Source: Pinguiococcus pyrenoidosus (Eukaryota > Sar > Pinguiophyceae > Pinguiochrysidales > Pinguiochrysidaceae). Taken from it: a stretch of DNA of 37,345 nt. A program made the translations under genes and the position numbers. Shown here piece after piece: positions 26,377 through 36,372 of the stretch (positions are counted from its first letter, which is position 1; each line of letters starts with the position of its first letter). The stretch lies in the NCBI GenBank assembly GCA_019677205.1, contig JAAMXY010000179.1, positions 1-37,345 of the forward strand. Reading direction: 5' to 3'. The notes below the pieces were generated by a model, which was not told the DNA's origin, ran no database searches, and saw only the letters and a list, made by a program, of their open reading frames with translations.

Positions 26377-29082
26377 TCACGCTTTGGAGGAACTCTGCAG
26401 CTCTTCCAGATACCTATCGGGCGTCGGTTCCTTGCCAAGCAGATCTCTCAAAATCTCTTTCGCATCTTTCGTATTGCCCGTCGCCAACAGGTCGTGCCAC
26501 ACCTTCCGTCCGGATGCTTTGCTGAACGGATTCCCCTCGAAGAGATCGCCCCAAATCTGAGACGCAAAGACCTGCAACGTGCTCAGCATCCGCAATAAGA
26601 ACTGCAGAAAGGGGGGTCATCAACGTGCGCAGAACGTACCCGAGCGAGGACGTAGCCGTAGTATCCGGCACTGTAGCCCATGAAATGCCCGAAGTGCGCG
26701 AACCAGGCACCGGTTTCCACCATGGCATTCCCCTCGAAGCCATTGGCAACCTCGTAGAGATCCACGCCGCCGCTTTCCGTGGATTGGTGCTCGCCTTGTT
26801 TTCAAGCAAAGCGGGGGGGTTGGTTGCGCCGTTCATTTCTGTCGACAGTCACACATCCCTTCCTCCATACCGTTCATGTACTTTGCAGCCCGGTCCCCAA
26901 AGAGATGCTGATCTGCGAGTGCGTAGAAGACCTGCCGTTGAGCGTCGATGCCGGCGAACATGCCCTTGTTTTTGCGCAGGCTTTCGAGAACCTCCGAAGG
27001 AATGAGTTCTTTCGTATCCCCATGCACGGCAAAGCGTTCTGCAATGAAAAAGTAAAGGCAGAGACTCTACTGAGATTGCTGTCCCGCTCCTTTTGGATCT
27101 GCAACAGGGCGTACCCAAGACGCGAGGGTCCCACGCGAAGTACTCAAAGAGATGCGAAGGGGTCTCGACGAAGTCCACTGGTACTCGCGTTCCGCTCAGG
27201 TGCTGGTACTGCGTCCTGCTCAGCGCCGAGTGCAAAGCGTGCCCGAACTCGTGGAAAAGGGTCTCCACTTCACTATGTTGCAGGTAGACCTCGCCATCCG
27301 GGGTAGCGGGCGCGTTGCCCCCAAAACTAAAAACAAGTGCGACTGAAGGGATCTGGTACTCGGCGTCTGGTTTGTGGTGATCGGTTGCGCAGCCGCATTG
27401 TCTACAAACATCCGCGATAAGGTCAGCTCGAGTATCAACTCAACGTCCATTCTCGATGTCACGTAAGCCGCAGAAACGTTAAAACTGCCATTGTTGTGGA
27501 ACTCACATGGTAAAGTGAGCAGAGTGGGAATACTTCATCCGGCGGGGCAGGATGTCCATGTACATCGTCGCCAAGCGCTTGCCATCTTCAAAGAAGCCCA
27601 ACTTGTGAAGTCCCCTGCTGTGGCCCGCCCCAGAGCCGTCCCATTTCTCCTGTGCAGTCATCTCCTCCAGCCGGAGCTCGAGTCCGAAGAGCATCGACAG
27701 AAGCTCGGTCAGCCCCGCGAGCACCTTGGAGAAGGCGAAGAACTTGCTCAAATCCGGGAGCTGTTCGAGGTTCTCGGAAAGCCGAGCTTTGAAGACGTAG
27801 TGCTGCACGTCCCACGGCAAAATCTCCAGCGCCTCGCTTGCGCCTTTCCTTCCCAGCTCGATGCGCTTCAGCTTCTTCAAAGTCTTCTGCTCCTCGAGGC
27901 ACAGCGGTCGGAGTCTCTCCTGCAGATCCTCCAGGAAGGACACGACGTTCCCGGGAGACCCTGCCATCGTTTCCGCGGTGACCCGGTGGGCGTGCGTTGG
28001 AAAGCCAAGAAGCTGCGCACACTTGTGCCTGGCCACCATCAGCTTCTGCAAAATGCCCACGTTCGGATGGGCTCCGCTGTACATGCCAAGATAGACCTGC
28101 TTTCTGATGGCCTCGTCGTCACACATGCGGAGAATCGCGTTCGTGATCAGCTTGGTCGCCGGAATGGTAGCGTCCTCGCTGGGAGGCTTCTGCTGAGCGG
28201 CATTCCTGCCTTCTATCAGTGGCACCCCGAGCTGCAACATGGCTTGCCTGCCTCCGCGGACCGTAATTGACAAGCTGTGCTCGTTCAGATTCTTCTGAAA
28301 CTCCGATTCCAGGCGCGTAACCTCCTCGGAGAGCTGCAGGAACTCCGCCTTCTCCTCGTCTCCCAAATGGATTCCGCCATGCTGCAACTCCGCCAGCATC
28401 ACCGTGGCAAGTCGTCGTTGCTCAGGCCGGAGGCTCTCCATCGTCTCCGGGTCATCGCAAATCCGCTTCAGCGCCTGCACAGTTGTGCACCCTGTTATCC
28501 AAGCCGACTTGGCCGCTATTCCCAAACCTTCGAGATGTACCTTGTACATCGTCAAGTCCGTGTTCAGCACATTGATGTAGCTGTTCAGCGCCGTAAAAGC
28601 AGCCTCCGCATGCGCCCTCCAGCTGGCGTCGGCATGAACCTGGCGGCAGAGTTCTGCAGGATCGACCGTCTGGCATGTGCAGAACTGCGTGAGCAATGAT
28701 ATCACAACAGGTAAGACTTCCAAAGAAATCCCACACAGACCTTGCAAATCACATTGCTCAAGCGGTCCACGGCGCTCAGCACTCCATTGGCGCCAAGAGG
28801 ATGCGTGCCGTCGTCGCGGATTTCGGCTCGAATGCGCTCTGCCTGAGGATCGTTTTACGCTGGGGCACATCTGGTACGGCTTTGCTGAGCGCTACCGACC
28901 TCCGTATACGCTTGTTTGGCCAGGCGAAGAAAGTCCTGCGGCTCCAGAAGACCTTTGATGCCGAAGAGACCCGCTTGAGCGGACAGAAACCGCGCGTGCC
29001 GTCGCCGAAAGCGTGCTGTGTCAGAGCTGCGGAGGCAGCTGCGACATCGCGGGACAGCAGAGAATCGAGTGGTCAATCGCAT
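26377..29082 (-). CDS. MIPEP: Mitochondrial intermediate peptidase (M3 metallopeptidase, Oct1/MIPEP)
   Basis: Seven exons: 29082-28900, 28842-28741, 28684-27507, 27401-27115, 27038-26871, 26794-26640 and 26571-26377 (TGA), giving 755 residues. A Arg/Ser-rich mitochondrial presequence (MRLTTRFSAVPRCRSCLRSS) precedes AGLFGIKGLLEPQDF, the family's usual mature start. Further signatures are LNTDLTMYK, KRLATMYMDILPR, HSAHFTIQCG and the zinc motif HEFGH (538-542) in VETLFHEFGHALHSALSRT, with the third ligand in FVETPSHLFEYFAWD, and HFGHFMGYSAGYYGYV. It removes an octapeptide from imported mitochondrial precursors after the main processing peptidase. Each split codon restores a conserved residue (for example the Ile of HFTI). 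Two exon 1-2 region donors are GTCGGT and GTCTGT, weaker than the local GTGAG/GTAAG type. Confidence 0.93.
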
Positions 29083-29889
29083 GACGATTCGGTGGCGTTT
29101 CTCCAAAGATCTCCGCAGATACAAAGCGACTTCGCCGCTCTTTTGTCGGATGTTTCGGAGATGTGCCCAGCTTGGTACTCCGACACCCTGCTACCTGTCA
29201 GCTGACTCTCGAAGGACGGAGACTTCACGCTGGCTTCTGTCCGCTATCGCAAGCAACCGTCGTTCAAAACTATTTTACAAAAATAATATGATATACTTAT
29301 TATGAAACTGGTGGATGTTCGTCTTGATTCATTTATTCAAAACGAATAGGATTTTGAAGGGGACGAATGGTGGCAACGCAAACGTGCGGGCGCACGGCGC
29401 TCCCAACAACTCTCGCGCCAGTTCTCCAGGCCGCACGAACCGCGTTTCGCCGAGTGGCTCTGGCGCTGCTCCGGTGTCACGGTGAGGGGCTGCAGCGTCT
29501 GCTCTTGGGGCGCGGGTTTCAGCCTGAGAGCCCCAGCGCAGGCCGCTTCGGAAGGCCGTCTGCCGCTTCGATATTTTGCCGAAGCACAGAAGAACTGGGA
29601 GGAGAGGCCACTCAACGCGTCGATCGACGTCAACGTACCATAACGTGTTCGAAGCTACGTTTCGAGACGCTGCGCGGGACGGATGGACCCATCGAGCGGA
29701 GAGGCGAAGACGAAAGAGCGCGAGAACGCGGCAGGTAAGCTCTTTCAAACCCTCGCGTGTGCACCGACTTCCTCCCAGCCCCTACTGCGCCTCGTGGTTC
29801 AGTGGCGATGCAGTGTAGGAGCATTGCCTCTGCTCGTTTGTCAAGGCTGACAGTCGACGTTGCGTCTCTTGCGAAACGCAGAAGCAGAA
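29083..29889. other. Divergent region between MIP and the Myb-repeat gene, 807 bp
   Basis: It holds an AT-rich patch (29262-29345) and, on the minus strand, an AATAAA at 29337-29332. A minus frame 29633-29337 ends beside that signal but has no recognised domain. I do not call a gene. Confidence 0.4.
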
Positions 29890-31884
29890 ATGGCGGAATC
29901 CCAGACGGAGGCCTTCGCGGACGAGACCGCGCAGGTGACGCCCGGCAGTGGCGTGTATGAGCCCGCTGCGGCCTCTCGGAAGCGCAAGCGGACCGACTTC
30001 GGCCCCTCGCCCGGCAAGCGGATGTCCCATAATCCCATCCTGCGGACCTTGGCAACGGTCAGCCTGAGCACGCAGCGGCGGCCGGAGGTGCAGCGGCTGC
30101 TGGAGATTTTGGACCTCAAGCGAGACGACCAGTTCCCGCACTGCAAGGCGCGGCTCATGACCGTGTGGCGGGACCTCGTCGCGTTTTATAAGGACCAGCT
30201 GGAGGTGGACCAAGACGGCTCCAGTCCGGCTGACGCCAATCCCAGCTTCCCCGACGAGAACGCCAACGCCGATACGTTGGCACAGTTCTACGGCGCCGTC
30301 GTCTTCCCCGACTTGATCATCGATGGGAAGCCCGCTCGGAGAGCCGAGCTGGCGCTCATCTTCGCAGATACGCTGACGAAGTTCTACGAGGAGCAAGGGC
30401 ACGTCGACATGCCTCCCAGCGCGGCGAGGCAGTATGTGGCGAACGCCGTCGGCGTGTCGGAGGAGCTTCTGAAGGGGAAGGACGTGAGGCCGATGCTGAA
30501 GCAGCACATCATGGATCGAGGCCAGTTCTTCACCCGGGCGGTCAATCGCAAGAGGATGCGGGAGGATCGCGCCCGGCGCAATCGATCCGAGCAGGTGCAG
30601 AAGATGCAAAACTACCTGGCGACGAACCCGAGCGAGCCAAGCCCGTTCTCGATGGTCGCGGGTACGAGCACGGACGCCACTGTGCCCACGGATCGCAGCG
30701 GTGGGGCCGACGACGACGAGAGCGCTGCCCAGGACGCGACGACGGAGATTGCAAACGGCCTCGACGCCGGCGAGGAAGCGCCTGCTCCCGTGCTTGCGTC
30801 GTCCACCAGCGACGCGGACACCATCGCCAGTCTCACGGGAGGCGTGCACGAGCCGGACGAGCTCTCCGGCTGCGTCCTCTTCCAGCGGGCCGCGACGCCC
30901 TACAAGGAGCAGCAGGTGTCGGCGGAGGGAGTTCCCTTCCGCCGCGGCCGGTGGTCCCTTGCCGAGGACAAGCAGCTGCTGAGGGCGCTGTCGCAGGCGT
31001 GCGGGATGGAAGGGATGAACCTGGATACCCTGTTGACCACGGATCTGCGCTCTCATTTTGCGAAAATGGACAAGTCGAACGCGCGGAAGGACATTTGGAT
31101 CACGACGGCGACCGCGTTCCGAGACCGCAGCGTTCTCCAGTGCCAGGGCCGCGTGCGGCGGTTGCTGGCGCAGAGAAGGAAGGAGCTGCTCAACCCGATG
31201 AGCGCTGTTGACAGCGCCAGGTCGAATGTTTGGACTGAAGGCGACGTGAAGGATCTGGAGAAGCTTGTGAAGGAGAAGGGTACCTCCTGGAGGGAGATTG
31301 GCGACTCGCTCGGTCGAACAGCTGAGCAGGTGCGTTTCGCTCCCGCCGATTCTGCGGGGGCATCTCATGGGCAAGTGGGATTCCTTGTCGCGGAAGCTCA
31401 TGTCGTTTGCTCTTTGGGTGTGCGTCAGGTGCGGCTCAAGTGGCGGAACATCAGAAACGACGTGCTGTTTGCGGACGTCAATTGCTCGATGAGCTTTGAG
31501 GAGAAGAAGAAGCACAAGGTGAAGTACAGCCCCCAGGAGATGAGCACGCTGCTGAAGGCGATCAGCCTGGCGTACGACGTGCCCATGATGGCTCCGAAAA
31601 GCTCGTGGCCGCCGTACCAGAAAGTTCGAAACTCGCACTTTGAGGAGGACCGCTGGAAGCAGCCCGAAGTCCGAGACTGCTTGACGGAGCTGTACCGGAA
31701 CGGCAGAAACTGGGAAAGCATGACGATGACGTACTACCGCTGGATCAGGAAAACAGAGAGCGACGCATCGGCAGGCCCGGCTCTGGGTGGTGCTCCTTCG
31801 CTGACGAGCAGCAGCGCCAGCCCGGACGGCGGCGGCGCCACAGCGATAGCGCCTGCTCCCCAAGAGGTCTCGAAGAGCATATGA
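29890..31884 (+). CDS. Myb/SANT-repeat DNA-binding protein (TTF1/Reb1/DMTF1-like)
   Basis: Exons 29890-31329 and 31429-31884 (TGA) give 631 residues. The N-terminal 340 residues have a basic nuclear signal (SRKRKRTDFG) and an unknown helical part, then an acidic Ala/Thr-rich linker. Myb-type repeats follow: RRGRWSLAEDKQLLRAL from about residue 350, VWTEGDVKDLEKLVKEKGTSWREIGDSLGRTAEQVRLKWRNI from about 446, and a third divergent repeat YSPQEMSTLLKAI to MTMTYYRWIRK. The order resembles fungal Reb1 and animal TTF1, which stop RNA polymerase I at rDNA ends, but DMTF1 or other factors are equally possible. The 99-nt intron interrupts the third helix of the second repeat, is 3n and stop-free, and its retention would insert 33 residues there and likely break DNA binding. 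Confidence 0.75.
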   Translation: MAESQTEAFADETAQVTPGSGVYEPAAASRKRKRTDFGPSPGKRMSHNPILRTLATVSLSTQRRPEVQRLLEILDLKRDDQFPHCKARLMTVWRDLVAFYKDQLEVDQDGSSPADANPSFPDENANADTLAQFYGAVVFPDLIIDGKPARRAELALIFADTLTKFYEEQGHVDMPPSAARQYVANAVGVSEELLKGKDVRPMLKQHIMDRGQFFTRAVNRKRMREDRARRNRSEQVQKMQNYLATNPSEPSPFSMVAGTSTDATVPTDRSGGADDDESAAQDATTEIANGLDAGEEAPAPVLASSTSDADTIASLTGGVHEPDELSGCVLFQRAATPYKEQQVSAEGVPFRRGRWSLAEDKQLLRALSQACGMEGMNLDTLLTTDLRSHFAKMDKSNARKDIWITTATAFRDRSVLQCQGRVRRLLAQRRKELLNPMSAVDSARSNVWTEGDVKDLEKLVKEKGTSWREIGDSLGRTAEQVRFAPADSAGASHGQVGFLVAEAHVVCSLGVRQVRLKWRNIRNDVLFADVNCSMSFEEKKKHKVKYSPQEMSTLLKAISLAYDVPMMAPKSSWPPYQKVRNSHFEEDRWKQPEVRDCLTELYRNGRNWESMTMTYYRWIRKTESDASAGPALGGAPSLTSSSASPDGGGATAIAPAPQEVSKSI

Positions 31885-32085
31885 AACGACGCCGGTGCGA
31901 GTGGAAGACTAGAGTAGCGAGCCTCGGCATCTGCTCACCGGAGTGCTCCGTCCGTGGGCGCAACGCTGCTGCGGCTCTCCGGCGGACGATCGAGAGGGGC
32001 TCAGTGGAAGGCCGATGCCGTGGGACGGACACGCGAGTGAAGTAAGACGAACGACGCAAGGCTTTTCTTCCTGCGGTGGACAGCC

Positions 32086-33454
32086 CTAGAGACTTCTTCC
32101 AGACACGCAGAGGACTCCCCTCTCCTCGTAGTCCTTCTTTGTCACCCACATCGCGCGGAACGAGTTCAAGGACGTCAGGATGGAGCCGCCCACCCACGTG
32201 GTGATGTGTCGATTCTGGGGCGCGGCAATGCGGATCTTCATGTCGCGCGGGCTGAGCTTCCGCACCTCGTTCAACAGCCTGTCGGGGAAGCCGGGAAGGT
32301 TGGACGTGCCGCCCGCCAGAACGATCTGCGAGAACAGCGTCCGTCGCAACTCTAGGTCGGCTCTTCGAATCGAGCCCACGAGGCAGTGATGGACGCCGCC
32401 GTACTCGCTGCCGATGATCGACGGGTCGAAGAGCACCTCGGGGGCGCGGAAGCGCTCGGTGCTGAGCTCAAGCACCGTGCCGTCCGGCAAGGTGTGCATC
32501 ACGGGGCGCATGCGACTGGTGGACCTCTCCTCGGCCATCGGGTCGAAAGCGACGTAACATCTCTGCTCCTTGATCTCCCGCACGAGATCCCGCTCGGCGG
32601 ACGTCACGAAGGCATAGCCGCTTCGCCGGAGAAGCAGCTGCAGCTGCTCCGTCACTTCCCTGCCGGCCACATCCATGCGCGTGACGGCATGCGGCAGCGC
32701 GAAACCTGAGACGGCGGAGAGCAGCGCAGAACATGAGCAGCGCAGAACATGAGCAGCCCAGCCGGAGCAGATCGAAGATGCCCAACGCACCTTCGTACAC
32801 AGGGACCGCGTGGGTCACACCGTCCCCGATGTCAAGCACGATGCCACTCGTTCTCCCGCTGGCGTACAGGCTGAGCAGCGCCTGCGGCGCAAAGTGCAGC
32901 GCCGGCGCTCCAAAGGTCTCGAAGAACACCTCCGCACTGACTTCTCGCTGCTTGTCCGGGTTGAGCGGAGCCTCGGTCAGCAGCACCGGATGCTGATCAG
33001 CAGGCACCTGGCCAAAGTCATGAACCACAGGTTAGAAGCTCAACTCTGAATGGACCTCGTGCGTTTCTCATTTCGTTTTTTTTGGGGGGGGGGGGGATCT
33101 GCGTCAGCAGACACAAACACACAGGCGCACAAGCACACATACATTTAGCTGCTTTCCCGAGTAGACATGGCGCCACACCGCCTCCATGTCCTCCCAGCTG
33201 CCGACCACGCCGTGCTCCATGGGATAGGTGATCTTGAGAGCGCCTCGGTGCTCGAGAAGAGTCTCTCCGAGAAATCGGCCCTCGGAGTCGGCGCCAGACG
33301 CCTCCAGCGCGCCGCCGGGCATGTATCGCAGGTGCTTCGGGCGCCCAACCGCGCACGGAAACACTGCGCGCGGGCGGTCCGCGCCTGCGAAGCCAGCTTT
33401 CATCAGGCCGGTGCCATTGTCGATGACGATGGGCTGGTTGGACACGAGATCCAT
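32086..33454 (-). CDS. ARP1: Actin-related protein 1 (centractin), dynactin filament subunit
   Basis: Exons 33454-33143, 33007-32791 and 32705-32086 (TAG) give 382 residues, close to the 376 of human ARP1. Actin fold signatures: [15 protein letters not shown] (nucleotide phosphate loop 1), [50 protein letters not shown] (phosphate loop 2), [27 protein letters not shown] and [28 protein letters not shown]-type variation (VGGSILTSL) and the [10 protein letters not shown] end place it with ARP1 rather than actin. ARP1 forms the short filament of dynactin that links dynein to cargo. The first intron carries a T8-G13 run (33076-33096) and the second a 16-bp duplication. The stop faces the Myb-repeat gene at about 200 bp. 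Confidence 0.92.
32721..32757. repeat. 16-bp tandem duplication in ARP1 intron 2
   Basis: Unit GCAGCGCAGAACATGA at 32721-32736 and 32737-32752, then GCAGC. It makes up almost half of the 85-nt intron (32706-32790). Confidence 0.9.
33076..33096. repeat. Homopolymer pair T8-G13 in ARP1 intron 1
   Basis: Eight T followed by thirteen G on the plus strand, read as C13-A8 in the transcript. It could be prone to length variation or assembly error. Confidence 0.85.
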
Positions 33455-33966
33455 CGTCGTGCGGCGTTTCGAACCGAAAGTGGAAAAAAGCGCGGGAAAA
33501 CTGGATTTCGGGCGGCGCGACACCAATCCAAGGTTTGGATCTTCGTGAAACCTCCGCGCGACACGGACGGATGCTGGAGGACAGCTGAGGTGAACGCGAC
33601 ACGGCTGATCAGAGCCGGAACGTTACGCGACACCGCGACATGGAAACGTTGCGACGCTGTGAGCTTGACGAATAATCTGCTACAGCCGAACCATTGAAGT
33701 TGTTTGGCCTAGCCGCACCCCCTATTCAATTTCATTGGGTAGGAGTCCCACCGCTTTGTAGAATCCACCAATCCTCTCTATCCATGTAATCGCTATTCGA
33801 TCGTGCTACAGCTGACGCCATTGACGTACTTGAAGATGATGTCTTCTCGCGTTTTCTGCGGCAGATTCGGCGCGAGACGCTACAAAGTCGGCGGCAGAAC
33901 GCCACGGGGCATTGCCCACTGGACACGGGGCCCTCGTAGTACTAGCTGGAAACGCTTGGGCTCGAA
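33455..33966. other. Divergent promoter region of ARP1 and the lipase
   Basis: 512 bp with an E2F-like GCGGGAAA at 33492-33499, about 40 bp upstream of the ARP1 ATG, and ATTGG boxes near 33732 and 33770 in a less GC-rich part. No gene is seen. Confidence 0.4.
33492..33499. promoter_or_regulatory. E2F-like site GCGGGAAA
   Basis: Strong motif within AAAGCGCGGGAAAACT close to the ARP1 start. Function inferred only. Confidence 0.35.
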
Positions 33967-36372
33967 ATGTCGAGCCTGTTCCATGCAGAGAGCGCTGCCC
34001 CCATGATGGGCAGCTGCGTCGACTTTATTCTGCGGGCCGCTGACCTCGTGGACCGCATCTGCGTGCGTCTCGCCAGCATTGGGCCTCGGGACCGAGGCCT
34101 CTTCGAGCTCAGTGTGACCATGGCGAGCATCGAGCGCCTCATCCACTCCTACATCTTGCAGCTGCTGGCTGATTGCGGAGAGGCCCCTCGACCTTGGCTG
34201 GACGACAGCACCCTGAGCGTCACCGCGGCGAGGCTCAAGGCGCTGACGCCGGCGCTCAATACGCAGTGGAAGGACTTTGGCGGGGCCAAGAAGGAAGGCG
34301 GCGTCAACAGCCTGCTGTTCTACCTCATCGCCACCCTGGAGCTGTGCTTCGCTCGCATCCGCGAGGCCGACGAGGTGCTCTGCGGCAAGGAGGCGGCCGT
34401 GGCGAGGGAGAAGGCCATCTGCGTGGATCACACTCCGGAGGGGGACCTGGCGGCGCACGCAGCGCTCAACGAGGTGGACACCTACGACCCGATCACGGTC
34501 ACCGCCACCATCACTGGCCAGGCCGAGAAACTGGCGGAGAAGCAGGCGGCGCTCACAACGTTCTACCGCTGGGGCCGCAGGGCCACGCTCTCGACGCTCC
34601 TTGGCGCAGGCTGCTTCTATGGCCTCACGCGCACCAATCTGGTCTCCAGAGCGATGACGCTGACCTTGGACCATGACCGGAAGGCGGCAAAGGCGGCCCT
34701 CGCGGCCACGGCGAGCTACGCGCTCCTCAGCATCTACCGGCGCCGGCTGCACGTGTGGCGCCTCCGCACGCGGCTGCAGGACAGCCGCGATAATCTGCAG
34801 ACCTGGTCGCAGAAGTGGATCCTCGTCACCTCCGTCCTGCAGGCGAACAACCTGCGCAAGAAGGTGAGCTACCACAAGCTCATCGCGGAGCCGTCCGAGG
34901 AGGACTACGACCACAAGTCCAAGCCAGTGAGCCGCCGCCTCCTGGAGTGCGTGCCGCTCACCAGCAACAAAGGCGCCTTCTGGTACTCGCAGGGCGCCCT
35001 GCGCCTCCTCCTCGTGCGCCGAGCCATGGACTTGGTCTACGCGAGCATCGGGACGGCGCTCGAGTACACCGGCGACAGCGGGGCGCTCGGGCTGTGGGTT
35101 CCCCTCGCGGGCTGTGCGGCGACGTACTACGCGCTCGCCGGCCCGGAGGAGACGAGCATCTGCGCTGCGCAGCAAGTCATGGATCCCAGCATGGCCTTCA
35201 TCAAGCGCGCCTGGGGTCTGGTGGCCTCGCCGCCGGTCAAGTGGCTCACGACGCAAGCATCCAAAGTGCTGCGAGGCCTCCGCATCGCCGAGCGAGTCTA
35301 CATCCGCGGCGTGCCGTGCCTCATTCTCAGCAAGCGCTATCGGCCAGAGCTGCAGAAGGCCCTGGATCGCTATCGGAAGTACGGCTTGCGTGCCCCGCTG
35401 CACTGCATTCACGAGGCCGACGAGCACTCCGACAGCGACGGAGAGACCGCCCCGGAAGGCGCTTCACGGAGGGGCACGAATCAGTGGGGCATCGCCCAGC
35501 TGGCTGCGCAGTACGACGTGATTCTGCACGTAACTGGAGGTGGCTGGTTCATCCACACCACGGCCACCGACGTACCGTTCCTGAGCGAGTGGAGTGGGAC
35601 CGCCGACGCGGTCGTCGTGCTGCCCGAGTACGATCTGATGCCGGAGCATCGGTATCCCGTCGCGATCACGGAGATCTACGACGTCTACAAGAGCCTCATG
35701 GACGGGAGCGCGGCGCAGATCCTGGGCTTCCGCCCCCGCAAGATTGTAGTCAGTGGCGAAAGCGCGGGGGGGAACATGGCCGCCGCCCTCTGTGTCAAGC
35801 TCTGCATCGACGGCGACGTGCCGGTGCAGCCCCTCTCGCCCGAGGAACGAGCGGCCTCGCCAAGGGCGCGGCAGCCGGGAGCAGCAGAAGCATCCGGAAT
35901 GAGCCGTGAGGCCTCGCACGACGCTTGTGCAGGCGTGCGCATGCCGGATGGCCTCATGCTGAGCTGTCCTTCTCTCAACGTTTGTCGAAGCGTGAGCCCT
36001 TCGCGCATCATGGGCGCCGGCGACCCGGTTTTGCCAAGCGGCGTCCTGCAGATGATCGCGGAGTCCTACGCTCAGGGGTTCTCTCCCGAGGACCCCTGCG
36101 TGTCGCCGTACTTCGCGCCGGATGAGATCCTCAAGGCCCTGCCACCCGTGCTGACCTTTGTGAGCGCGGTCGATCCCTTGCTCGACGATGCCGTGGATTT
36201 CAACACGCGGATTCGGCGCGTCGGAGGCCTCAGCGAGCTGAAGGCCACTCATCACGTGCCGCATGCGTTCTGGGGACTCGGGTCGATTGGCTTCCCCGAG
36301 GTCAAAGGAGTGCATCAGTACTGCGAGGCCTGGCTGCTCAACATCTTCGGCAAGAGCACGGAGGCGTCATAG
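33967..36372 (+). CDS. Hormone-sensitive-lipase-type alpha/beta hydrolase with long N-terminal domain
   Basis: Single exon, 801 residues, TAG at 36370-36372. The C-terminal 320 residues are an alpha/beta hydrolase of the HSL family: oxyanion-hole segment HVTGGGWFIH (from 521), nucleophile elbow GESAGGN with Ser599, Asp736 (SAVDPLLDD) and His766 (VPHAFWG), so the triad is complete. The oxyanion motif has Thr523 where HGGG has His. Between elbow and Asp lies a 45-residue Ser/Ala/Pro-rich insert (about 620-665), likely disordered or regulatory. The N-terminal 440 residues are helical with two hydrophobic stretches (about 210-225 and 235-250) and one near 375-395, and do not match anything I recognise; in mammalian HSL a helical N-terminal domain regulates the enzyme. 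Likely role: hydrolysis of acylglycerols or other lipid esters at a membrane or lipid droplet. Confidence 0.85.
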   Translation: MSSLFHAESAAPMMGSCVDFILRAADLVDRICVRLASIGPRDRGLFELSVTMASIERLIHSYILQLLADCGEAPRPWLDDSTLSVTAARLKALTPALNTQWKDFGGAKKEGGVNSLLFYLIATLELCFARIREADEVLCGKEAAVAREKAICVDHTPEGDLAAHAALNEVDTYDPITVTATITGQAEKLAEKQAALTTFYRWGRRATLSTLLGAGCFYGLTRTNLVSRAMTLTLDHDRKAAKAALAATASYALLSIYRRRLHVWRLRTRLQDSRDNLQTWSQKWILVTSVLQANNLRKKVSYHKLIAEPSEEDYDHKSKPVSRRLLECVPLTSNKGAFWYSQGALRLLLVRRAMDLVYASIGTALEYTGDSGALGLWVPLAGCAATYYALAGPEETSICAAQQVMDPSMAFIKRAWGLVASPPVKWLTTQASKVLRGLRIAERVYIRGVPCLILSKRYRPELQKALDRYRKYGLRAPLHCIHEADEHSDSDGETAPEGASRRGTNQWGIAQLAAQYDVILHVTGGGWFIHTTATDVPFLSEWSGTADAVVVLPEYDLMPEHRYPVAITEIYDVYKSLMDGSAAQILGFRPRKIVVSGESAGGNMAAALCVKLCIDGDVPVQPLSPEERAASPRARQPGAAEASGMSREASHDACAGVRMPDGLMLSCPSLNVCRSVSPSRIMGAGDPVLPSGVLQMIAESYAQGFSPEDPCVSPYFAPDEILKALPPVLTFVSAVDPLLDDAVDFNTRIRRVGGLSELKATHHVPHAFWGLGSIGFPEVKGVHQYCEAWLLNIFGKSTEAS

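Noticed and set aside
29337-29633. Minus-strand frame of about 98 codons ending beside an AATAAA sequence
   Set aside because: No recognised domain, no clear start or upstream exon, and it lies in the divergent promoter interval of two confirmed genes. The AATAAA could be chance in an AT-rich patch.
29782-31863. 693-codon minus-strand frame opposite the Myb-repeat gene
   Set aside because: Antisense shadow of a nuclear protein with clear Myb repeats; no motif of its own.
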